Below are positions 1 to 6,196 of a DNA stretch of 11,786 nt, piece after piece (positions within the stretch are counted from its first letter, which is position 1; every line of letters begins with the position of its first letter). The notes beneath the pieces were generated by a model, which saw only the letters and a program-made list of their open reading frames with translations, made no database searches and was not told the DNA's origin. The position numbers and the translations under genes were made by a program. The stretch comes from an uncultured Clostridium sp. (GTDB taxonomy: Bacteria > Bacillota > Clostridia > Lachnospirales > Lachnospiraceae): assembly GCA_900553925.1 (NCBI GenBank), contig USFH01000063.1:1-11786 (forward strand), in the 5' to 3' direction.

Positions 1-1
1 C

Positions 2-718
2 GGTGTAAACCGGCAGAAGTTTCAGCATGCGGATGCGGAGCTTGCCAGACGGCTTATGGAAGTTTTGCATATGGAGAATGAGGAAGTTTTATTGGGGATT
101 CCGGATATTTATGGGGATTTATCCAAGTATAATACGGAATGTCGATATAACATCCGGGCATATCTGACGGAAGAGGTACGCAAGCAGAATTATGATTTGT
201 TAGATATGGATCGGACATATTACGATGCATATGTGACGCGCCCGTATGCCAGTTATCTTGATAATAATACAGACGCACCGAAACAGAGATTTGATGCGCT
301 GAAGAAGATATGGCAGGGGCGAAACCTGGTGATTGTGGAAGGGGAGAAAAGTCGTCTAGGCATCGGAAATGATTTGTTTGCTGGAGCGAAAAGCATTGTA
401 AGAATTTTGGGACCGGCAGAACACGCATTTGATCGATATGAGGAATTGCTTGCAGAAACCAAAAAGCAAGGCAAGGATAAGTTGGTGCTGGTTGCACTTG
501 GACCAACAGCAACGGTTCTGGCATATGATTTGGCAATTGAAGGATATCAGGCGTTAGATATCGGTCATGTGGATATGGAATATGAATGGTTCTTGGCTGG
601 AAAAGGCAGAAAAACTGAGGTAAAGACAAAGTACAACAATGAGGTTGCCGGGGGAGATCAGGTGGAAGATATTCACGATGCAGAATATGAGAGCCAGATC
701 ATCGCGAGATATGTCTGA
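2..718 (+). CDS. GT-D fold glycosyltransferase (DUF1792 / SP_1767-like), 5' truncated by window
   Basis: The reading frame is open from base 2, so the gene starts before the window; 238 residues are visible. The first in-frame ATG (56) has no ribosome site and sits inside conserved sequence (FQHADAELARRLMEVL), so it is not the start. The family signature is clear: a LLGIPDIYGDL segment, then VEGEKSRLGIGNDLF, a RILGPAEHAFDRYEEL segment, and LVALGPTATVLAYDL followed by ALDIGHVDMEYEWFL. These match the GT-D domain (formerly DUF1792), known from a streptococcal enzyme that extends O-linked glycans on an adhesin. Its metal-binding D-x-E motif lies near the domain start and would be upstream of the window, so catalytic competence cannot be judged. 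The sugar donor and acceptor are unknown. The gene converges on a second glycosyltransferase and is followed by a hairpin terminator. Family assignment is confident; substrate is not predictable. Confidence 0.88.
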   Translation, partial: GVNRQKFQHADAELARRLMEVLHMENEEVLLGIPDIYGDLSKYNTECRYNIRAYLTEEVRKQNYDLLDMDRTYYDAYVTRPYASYLDNNTDAPKQRFDALKKIWQGRNLVIVEGEKSRLGIGNDLFAGAKSIVRILGPAEHAFDRYEELLAETKKQGKDKLVLVALGPTATVLAYDLAIEGYQALDIGHVDMEYEWFLAGKGRKTEVKTKYNNEVAGGDQVEDIHDAEYESQIIARYV

Positions 719-767
719 TTTGATGTCGGAGGTGTTAAGTCGTTTTAGGGAATCCATAATGGTTACA

Positions 768-797
768 AGCCGGGATTAAATAATCCCGGCTGTTTTT
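768..797 (+). terminator. Rho-independent terminator after the GT-D gene
   Basis: AGCCGGGATTA (768-778) is the exact reverse complement of TAATCCCGGCT (781-791), followed by GTTTTT on the + strand. The AA between them is too short for a loop, so the physical hairpin is about 9 bp with a loop of about 6 nt. The - strand side has only a weak T-run, so termination is best supported for the + strand. The TAA stop of the convergent CgeB-like gene (776-778) lies inside the hairpin. Confidence 0.85.
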
Positions 798-1978
798 AAC
801 ATGGTCACAATTCTTACATCGTAACTGTGATATTCTTTCACTTTCTCATATCCATTTTTCGCAATCTGTTTCCGCTCGTCATCGTGTGCCAGATAATAGT
901 CGATTTTGGCGAGCATATCCGGGATGCTGTCATAGAGGACGATATCTTCGTCCGGGACGAAAATCTCCGGGATTTCAGCCTGATAATTCGACAGTACGAA
1001 GCCGCCACATGCCATCAGGTCAAATATACGGAGTGGCAGTCCGGTTTTGATCGGGCGGTTCGTCATGTTCAGGTTGATCTTGCTGCATTTGATGATCTGC
1101 GGCATCATATTGTTGGAATCTGCACCGCCACGACATCTGACATGTTTTAATGGTGAGGTATCAGTCAGCGTCCACAGGTCAAATTGATAGTTGATTCCCT
1201 GCTTTCGTAATTCCCCAAAATGCGCGCCGATTGCATTGCAGGTGCGGATGCGTTCCTGTTCGGTGCATTTGTAACCGAGGTAAGTGTCGGCGACGATACC
1301 TTTCACATCTTCGCAGTAATCTTCTCCGAGTGGCATCCAGCCTGCATATTTCTTGAATTCTTGTGCCCATTCGTCGGTGATGGAATCCTCCAACAGATTG
1401 TAACCATAGACATTTAACTGGGCATTGATCAGTCCATCGACATAGCCGCGCATCGCATCCGGCAGGTCTTTCTCAATCGAGTTATAGCGGGTTTTCTCGG
1501 AATACAGAGAGCCCACAAAAGAGATATCGCAGTCGTAATTTTGATGATCTTCGGCGGTTACCTTTATTTCGTCCCATGTTGTAACATCTGCGCCCATTGG
1601 CAGATGGAAAATACAGTCTGGATTCGCGGGTGAAAATTTCTCCCATTGCATACGATCTAAGACGAAGATCCGGTTCGTTGGGTAGGTGACTGTCTCTGAA
1701 TAAAGTTGGAAACTTGGGCAATCCACCGTCCAGGACAGATACGGTAGTTTAAAAACCTTACAGCAGCGTGCGATAATTGGCTGGAAATTCACAGTAAATA
1801 CGCAGGATGCATCCGGATGTTTCTGAATCAGATCCGCCAGTGCTTCGAGATAGCCTTTGTCGTAGTCGACGCTTTCGAATTTTCGGCTCATCGTGATAAT
1901 CGTGATGCCTAACCGCTGCATTGCATTTTCAATTCCTTTTTCACAGATACTTCCCCATTTGCAATAAATGATCTTCAT
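776..1978 (-). CDS. CgeB-like glycosyltransferase (DUF3880 + glycosyl transferase 1_2 domain)
   Basis: A 400-residue protein beginning MKIIYCKWGS. A longer in-frame extension to 2089 exists, but this ATG (1978) is preferred: a GGGGAG ribosome site sits about 8 nt upstream and a promoter lies in the extension. The N-terminal half (about residues 1-200) resembles the DUF3880 nucleotide-sugar transferase half of CgeB-type proteins, with a PYLSWTVDCPSF segment and CDISFVGSLYSEK. The C-terminal half contains the family hallmark PIKTGLPLRIFDLMACGGF followed by LSNYQAEIPEIF, typical of the donor-binding region of GT-B family 1 enzymes. No signal peptide or membrane segment is seen, so it probably acts in the cytoplasm on a membrane-linked or protein acceptor. 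It lies downstream of an acyltransferase on the same strand, 98 bp apart, and may also be reached by readthrough. Acceptor and sugar are unknown. Confidence 0.85.
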   Translation of the reverse strand: MKIIYCKWGSICEKGIENAMQRLGITIITMSRKFESVDYDKGYLEALADLIQKHPDASCVFTVNFQPIIARCCKVFKLPYLSWTVDCPSFQLYSETVTYPTNRIFVLDRMQWEKFSPANPDCIFHLPMGADVTTWDEIKVTAEDHQNYDCDISFVGSLYSEKTRYNSIEKDLPDAMRGYVDGLINAQLNVYGYNLLEDSITDEWAQEFKKYAGWMPLGEDYCEDVKGIVADTYLGYKCTEQERIRTCNAIGAHFGELRKQGINYQFDLWTLTDTSPLKHVRCRGGADSNNMMPQIIKCSKINLNMTNRPIKTGLPLRIFDLMACGGFVLSNYQAEIPEIFVPDEDIVLYDSIPDMLAKIDYYLAHDDERKQIAKNGYEKVKEYHSYDVRIVTMLKTAGII

Positions 1979-2018
1979 AGTTGTAGCTCCCCGCTTTCTT
2001 CCGAAGTAATATAAGGAC

Positions 2019-2047
2019 ATTATAATCGAGATGCGTGGGGGATGCAA
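2019..2047 (-). promoter_or_regulatory. Sigma-A-like promoter of the CgeB-like gene
   Basis: On the - strand, TTGCAT (2047-2042), a 17-bp spacer and a perfect TATAAT (2024-2019). Transcription would start near 2012, giving a leader of about 33 nt before the ATG at 1978. The -35 box is only a partial match. The site lies in the 98-bp gap after the acyltransferase stop, so the glycosyltransferase can be expressed independently. Confidence 0.6.
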
Positions 2048-2076
2048 TGTTGCAAATGACGGTGGCTGTATTTTTC

Positions 2077-3180
2077 TTACCTCCCCCATTTATCAACTTT
2101 CCGGCACAGCTTGTCCACATGCAGCAGCTTGAACAGCAGGCGGCGGACGTGGTCAACCAGAGAACCGGCAAGCCAGATGGCGAGTGCGGCACCGATTGCG
2201 ATCAGGCAGGTTACGACGGCATTGTATCTGACTACCCACGTGAACGCGTCGGACAGGAAATGATCCCACATGAGCGGTTCCGCATGCAGAAGATAGACAC
2301 CGAAGGATACCGGTGCGAAGAACCGGATCAGTGCCTGCATGCATTTACCAGGTCTTAGTTTTGCGAAGAACAATACGAGGAATACGCCGCAGAAGAGAAC
2401 TCCCGGTGCGGTATAACGCACGAATGCGTCTCCGTGTGACGGTACCTGATACAGACGCATGGTCAGCTTCTCGATTGCGAACTTGCCGAGCCACGTGAGT
2501 GCGGCACATGCAAAATAAGCGAGTAGTGCGGTGCGCTTCGATATGGTGTCTTCTATATGATATTTCCGGATATAGGCCCCAACCAGATACAGAACGGTAA
2601 TCCAGAGGAAGGAGTATCCGCGTCCGGCACCTGTCGTATCCATGTCGAAGATCGAAGGGATGAGCGGAACGAATGAGAAGATCATAGCCAGTGTGATCAT
2701 CAGGCGGTCGCATGATTTCCGGTCCAGTGTCTCAATCAGGCGATTGAGAAATGGAATGAAGAAGAACATGCAGAAATAAGCTGTGAAATACCAGTACACA
2801 TCGCTGAATGCAAATGGAAATAACGCACGGATTACAACCGTCTTCGTTACGACCTCCGGTTTCGCAATATAGAATCCAAGCGTGATCAGGCATGTATAGA
2901 ACAGCACCTGCAGATAGAGCTGCAGAATGCGGGAATAGCGGAACTTTGCCCCGTAGTTTAAGTATCCGGAGATAATCGCGTAACAGTTTACGGCACAGAA
3001 GCATAGAATCTCGATCGCATATCCAAGCTCGTAATGCCAGGAAAATATATTGGAACTGCTTAAAATCCCGTTGCCAAGTACATGTAGAAGCGCAACCATG
3101 ATCATAGACACGATCTTCAATAGATCAATACCGTAATTGCGTTCTGCATGAGCCGGATTTTTTTCATTTGCATGGCACAT
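2077..3180 (-). CDS. Acyltransferase-3 family integral membrane protein (surface glycan O-acyltransferase)
   Basis: A 367-residue multi-pass membrane protein. The start is supported by GGAGGG about 6 nt upstream. After a short polar N-terminus it has the acyltransferase-3 opening motif NYGIDLLKIVSMIMVALLHV (residues 15-34), with D19 and the conserved His33 that is essential in this family. CAVNCYAIISGY (62-73) and the near-C-terminal SFGVYLLHAEP (292-302) are further family landmarks. About ten hydrophobic segments alternate with short loops. Members such as OatA, OafA and WecH transfer acetyl or other acyl groups across the membrane to sugars of the envelope. It has no extracellular SGNH domain, so a soluble partner may be needed or the acceptor may be a lipid-linked glycan. 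It stands upstream of the CgeB-like glycosyltransferase, consistent with decoration of the same polymer. The acceptor is unknown. Confidence 0.86.
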   Translation of the reverse strand: MCHANEKNPAHAERNYGIDLLKIVSMIMVALLHVLGNGILSSSNIFSWHYELGYAIEILCFCAVNCYAIISGYLNYGAKFRYSRILQLYLQVLFYTCLITLGFYIAKPEVVTKTVVIRALFPFAFSDVYWYFTAYFCMFFFIPFLNRLIETLDRKSCDRLMITLAMIFSFVPLIPSIFDMDTTGAGRGYSFLWITVLYLVGAYIRKYHIEDTISKRTALLAYFACAALTWLGKFAIEKLTMRLYQVPSHGDAFVRYTAPGVLFCGVFLVLFFAKLRPGKCMQALIRFFAPVSFGVYLLHAEPLMWDHFLSDAFTWVVRYNAVVTCLIAIGAALAIWLAGSLVDHVRRLLFKLLHVDKLCRKVDKWGR

Positions 3181-3237
3181 GTTTTTCCCTCCGTTCGCGA
3201 ATCATTAGAATCTTATTTTTGCATCTGCGTGCTTCCA

Positions 3238-3266
3238 ATTATAACATTGTTCTTTTCTTGTTGCAA
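3238..3266 (-). promoter_or_regulatory. Extended -10 promoter of the acyltransferase gene
   Basis: On the - strand, TTGCAA (3266-3261), a 17-bp spacer and TGTTATAAT, which combines a TGn extension with a perfect TATAAT (3243-3238). The predicted start near 3231 leaves a leader of about 50 nt before the ATG at 3180. TTGCAA is its own reverse complement, but no convincing -10 box was found at the right distance on the + strand. Confidence 0.75.
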
Positions 3267-3279
3267 CGCATCCGGGTGT

Positions 3280-3332
3280 GCATGCATAAAAATACCGCGG
3301 CATGCATAGAATTTGCCAAGATGCGTAGAAAT
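3280..3332 (+). repeat. Three 12-bp direct repeats upstream of the S8 peptidase gene
   Basis: ATGCATAAAAAT (3282-3293), ATGCATAGAATT (3302-3313) and ATGCGTAGAAAT (3321-3332) fit the consensus ATGCRTARAAWT with offsets of 20 and 19 bp, about two helical turns. The first two share an extended GCATGCATA core. Copy 2 overlaps TAGAAT (3307-3312), the best -10-like hexamer on this strand, for which no good -35 box was found. Copy 3 ends 11 bp before the ATG. An array of sites for a regulator is an inference. Confidence 0.6.
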
Positions 3333-3343
3333 GGCACATAAGT

Positions 3344-5161
3344 ATGGATTCCGTTCTGTATAACACAGCCTGTGATGGCTTTGCCTATGATGAGGACAAA
3401 TTAGAACTGCTTGTGAAATATGATAACAATCTGATAAGTGTTCAGCAACTTTTGAAACCGGACTGTATAACGATCGTCAACAGCCAGTTTCTTGTCGCTT
3501 ACCGGAATGTTTATGATAACGCAGGAGATCCTCTTTTGGAGTCTGCCCTGCTCCAGATCGGATATGACAATATACCCAAATGCTTTGGACTTATGGATAC
3601 GTCTGCGGTGCGGGCTGTCGGCGCAGATCAGGTCCAGGCTCTGCCGGGCTTATCGCTCACGGGCCGGGATGTACTGATCGGGTTTGTCGATACAGGCATT
3701 GATTTTGCCAATCCCCTGTTTCTGCGGCCGGACGGGACGACACGTGTGACAGCGATATGGGATCAGACGGAGGCTGCTTATCGTGACAACCGGGAGGAGA
3801 CCACAGCGGTGTTTGGATATGGGAGGGAATACACGGAACCGGTGCTTTCTGCGGCGATCCGCTCCGGGCAGCCATACAATGAGGTGCCATGCCGTGACGA
3901 AGAGGGGCATGGTACATTTCTGGCGTCTGTGACAGCCGGAAATGTGTATCTGGACGATGCGGAGAGCTTCTCCGGTGTTGCACCGGAGGCGGAGATTGTT
4001 ATGGTGAAGCTGAGGCAGGCGCGCCGGCGCTTGCGGGAGTTCTATTTGATTGCCGATGATGTTCCGTGTTATTCGGAGGTGGATATCATGCTGGGCGTAA
4101 AATATCTGATCAACAAGGCATTAGAGCTTCGCAAACCTCTGGTCATCTGTCTGGGGATAGGCACCAGCCAGGGGGATCATAATGGGAATCTGAACCTGGA
4201 ACTGTATCTTGATACGATTGTGACACTTCCGGGGATCTGTGTAGTTGCAAGTGCCGGAAATGAACTGGGAAGTGGAGGACATTTCTCAAGTAATGCTTCG
4301 TATAGCTTGAATAATCAGAATAATTCTTTGCAGACGCGTGCGAGGCTTGTGCGGGATGAAACAGAGATCTTCGTTGGCGCAGATCATCCGGGCTTCTGCA
4401 TGGAGCTGTGGGGGCGTGCCCCGAGTCTGTATCAGGTTGCAATCGTCTCGCCGACCGGAGAACGGTTTGAACGGCTGGTGCCCAATCAGGATAACTATGG
4501 TCTGATTACGTTTCTATATGAGGGGACAATGCTTTATGCGGAAAATATCGTCGTGGAGAATAATTCCGGGGATCCGCTTGTGCTGCTTAGGTTCGAGCGT
4601 CCAACTGCGGGCATCTGGAAGGTGGAGGTTGCGGAAAACTATAACAGTTTTCCTGCCGGGTATGATGCATGGCTGCCGATCCGCCGGTTCCTGCGGGGAG
4701 ATATACGGTTTACGAGATCGGATCCGGAAGTTATCTTATGTGCACCTGCAAATGCACGTGGCACGATCACGGTTGCAGGGTATAATCACCGGGATAATTC
4801 GATGTATCAGGAATCTAGCCGCGGATATACAAGAAAAGGACGCATCCAGCCGGATTTTGCGGCTCCTGCGGTAGAGGTATATGGTGCATTTGCCGGTGGA
4901 AGCGGTACCCGGCCGTTGTTTGCCCGCAGGAGTGGCACGAGTGTGGCAGCAGCTTTTGCAGCCGGGGCAGCAGCATTGCTTCTGGAGTGGGGAATCGTGC
5001 AGGGAAACCGGTATAGTCTGAATACAGAGGTGATCCGCCAGCTGCTGATCCGGGGGACGAAACCGGTCGTGGATACGGTTTATCCGAATCCATCCTGGGG
5101 CTGGGGAGTTCTGGATCTTGCGAGGGCATTTGAACTGCTGCGGTCGGGCAGCGGGCACTGA
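3344..5161 (+). CDS. Csp-like S8 family subtilisin-type serine peptidase
   Basis: A 605-residue subtilase. Residues about 1-85 form a short prodomain-like region (LELLVKYDNNL, then VNSQFLVAYRNV). The catalytic residues are all present: Asp116 in GFVDTGID, His189 in EEGHGTFLASVTAGN, oxyanion Asn306 in ASAGNELG and Ser533 in RSGTSVAAAFAAGAAALL. Between Asn306 and Ser533 is an insertion of about 120-150 residues rich in beta-strand character, positioned like the jelly-roll insert of clostridial CspB germination proteases. No signal peptide or membrane segment is seen, so it probably acts inside the cell or spore. Csp proteases activate the cortex hydrolase SleC during germination, but many Clostridia carry several related S8 peptidases of unknown role, so a germination role is only a possibility. 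The ATG has no clear ribosome site; an in-frame stop at 3326 rules out any useful upstream start. No terminator follows. Confidence 0.87.
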   Translation: MDSVLYNTACDGFAYDEDKLELLVKYDNNLISVQQLLKPDCITIVNSQFLVAYRNVYDNAGDPLLESALLQIGYDNIPKCFGLMDTSAVRAVGADQVQALPGLSLTGRDVLIGFVDTGIDFANPLFLRPDGTTRVTAIWDQTEAAYRDNREETTAVFGYGREYTEPVLSAAIRSGQPYNEVPCRDEEGHGTFLASVTAGNVYLDDAESFSGVAPEAEIVMVKLRQARRRLREFYLIADDVPCYSEVDIMLGVKYLINKALELRKPLVICLGIGTSQGDHNGNLNLELYLDTIVTLPGICVVASAGNELGSGGHFSSNASYSLNNQNNSLQTRARLVRDETEIFVGADHPGFCMELWGRAPSLYQVAIVSPTGERFERLVPNQDNYGLITFLYEGTMLYAENIVVENNSGDPLVLLRFERPTAGIWKVEVAENYNSFPAGYDAWLPIRRFLRGDIRFTRSDPEVILCAPANARGTITVAGYNHRDNSMYQESSRGYTRKGRIQPDFAAPAVEVYGAFAGGSGTRPLFARRSGTSVAAAFAAGAAALLLEWGIVQGNRYSLNTEVIRQLLIRGTKPVVDTVYPNPSWGWGVLDLARAFELLRSGSGH

Positions 5162-5202
5162 GCTATTTGACGGTATAGAAGCGGAAGAATCTCCCGGGTA
5201 TG

Positions 5203-5250
5203 TGCACACGGTCATTTGTTTGTACTACTGCACCCGTTCATTTGCTGGTA
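5203..5250. repeat. Imperfect direct repeat upstream of the zinc-ribbon gene promoter
   Basis: Bases 5203-5224 and 5229-5250 match at 18 of 22 positions with an offset of 26 bp, sharing a TGCAC start and a CATTTG core. The second copy ends 4 bp before the -35 box of the following promoter, where a regulator site would be expected. No known operator was recognised. Confidence 0.5.
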
Positions 5251-5254
5251 ATAC

Positions 5255-5284
5255 TTGACATGAAGGTATGGTTCTCGATATAAT
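5255..5284 (+). promoter_or_regulatory. Consensus sigma-A promoter of the zinc-ribbon membrane protein gene
   Basis: A perfect TTGACA (5255-5260), an 18-bp spacer and a perfect TATAAT (5279-5284). Transcription would start near 5291, giving a leader of about 35 nt that carries AGGAG (5311-5315), 10 nt before the ATG. It makes the gene independent of the peptidase upstream. Confidence 0.85.
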
Positions 5285-5325
5285 AAAACTTACGGTACAG
5301 AACATATAATAGGAGCTGTATAAGT

Positions 5326-6108
5326 ATGATATGTAAACATTGCAAAGCGGAAAACGAAGAGGATGCATTGTTTTGCAGCAACTGCGGAAAACCGCTTGAA
5401 GACGAAGAACAAGAGAACGGTACGGAGACACGTGGGAATACGAAGCTGTATATCGGCATATCGATTGCACTGATGATATTCCTGGCGAGCGGTCTTGTAT
5501 TTGGGTTCTTTTATTTCAGTAATAAAGTACAAAAGGCGAATGATGAACGTAATACGATTGCTTCCGAGAGTGACGTGGCGGCGAATTATTTCCGGTCGCA
5601 GATCCGTGAGCAGGAAGATGCCATCTCTGAGCTGCAGTCGGAGGTTGATATGCTGAAGGGATCAATCTCAGACTACCAGACAAAGGTATCGGATTATGAG
5701 AAGCAGATCGCAGACCTTGAGGATAAGGAAGAAGCGATGGATGGGCTTGCAAGCTTTACAGATGCGGTTCCTTCACAAGGGTATGAAGATATGTTCGTCA
5801 GTGACACGTTCCTGAAGTTCACGAATACAGAAAGCGATGAGAAGGATGGCGATGGCACGGAAAGCGCCACGACGGCATCTAACCAGCAAAGCAATGAGGC
5901 GGTTCTTCGTGTGTGTATCTCTGGCGATATTGAGGTAAGTGTGGAATCTTCCGATGAGGAAGTGGTGAGCTATGCATGGGACACAGCACCGGTTGGACCA
6001 TCTGTTGCGCGGCTGCGTGTCATTGCAGGTAAGAAGGGAACGGCGATTCTTACCTTCACGAACAATCTGAACGAGGAACAGATCAAAGTTTATGTCTATG
6101 TGCAGTAG
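5326..6108 (+). CDS. Zinc-ribbon, single-pass membrane protein with coiled coil and Ig-like C-terminal domain; function unknown
   Basis: 260 residues in a clear modular order. Cys3, Cys6, Cys17 and Cys20 (CKHC and CSNCG) form an N-terminal zinc ribbon. An acidic linker is followed by one hydrophobic segment (about 41-64), then a long charged, heptad-like stretch (about 68-138) likely to be a coiled coil. An Asp/Glu/Ser/Thr-rich linker (about 165-190) leads to a beta-rich domain (about 191-260; VSVESSDEEVVSYAWD and GTAILTFTN) resembling bacterial Ig-like folds of the BIG2 kind. With no cleavable signal peptide, the ribbon is expected in the cytoplasm and the coil plus Ig-like domain outside, which would suit sensing or scaffolding at the envelope. 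It has its own promoter and ribosome site. No specific family is recognised and no function is assigned. Confidence 0.85.
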   Translation: MICKHCKAENEEDALFCSNCGKPLEDEEQENGTETRGNTKLYIGISIALMIFLASGLVFGFFYFSNKVQKANDERNTIASESDVAANYFRSQIREQEDAISELQSEVDMLKGSISDYQTKVSDYEKQIADLEDKEEAMDGLASFTDAVPSQGYEDMFVSDTFLKFTNTESDEKDGDGTESATTASNQQSNEAVLRVCISGDIEVSVESSDEEVVSYAWDTAPVGPSVARLRVIAGKKGTAILTFTNNLNEEQIKVYVYVQ

Positions 6109-6137
6109 AAGATTCATAGATAGTAAGAGAGTATAAT

Positions 6138-6180
6138 CAATGAAAAAGCACAGTCTGATTGGGACTGTGCTTTTTCATTG
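6138..6180. terminator. Bidirectional rho-independent terminator
   Basis: An 18-bp perfect stem: CAATGAAAAAGCACAGTC (6138-6155) pairs with 6163-6180 around a 7-nt loop. The A5 and T5 tracts in the arms give a U-run on both strands, so the hairpin can end both the + strand zinc-ribbon transcript and the - strand prs operon, whose last stop is at 6197. Confidence 0.93.
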
Positions 6181-6196
6181 AGATTTTTGATGCTTC

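Noticed and set aside
56..58. ATG at 56 as the start of the GT-D gene
   Set aside because: The frame is open through the window edge, upstream residues fit the family and no ribosome site precedes it.
54..629. 191-codon - strand frame opposite the GT-D gene
   Set aside because: Pro/His/Tyr-rich shadow translation without recognisable domains; the GT-D motifs on the + strand explain the region.
1979..2089. N-terminal extension of the CgeB-like protein to 2089
   Set aside because: The extra 37 residues (MGEVRKIQPPS...) do not look like family sequence, contain a promoter and overlap the acyltransferase gene; a good ribosome site supports 1978.
3282..3332. CRISPR-like array
   Set aside because: Repeats are only 12 bp with spacers of 7-8 bp and no cas genes; a regulatory site array fits better.
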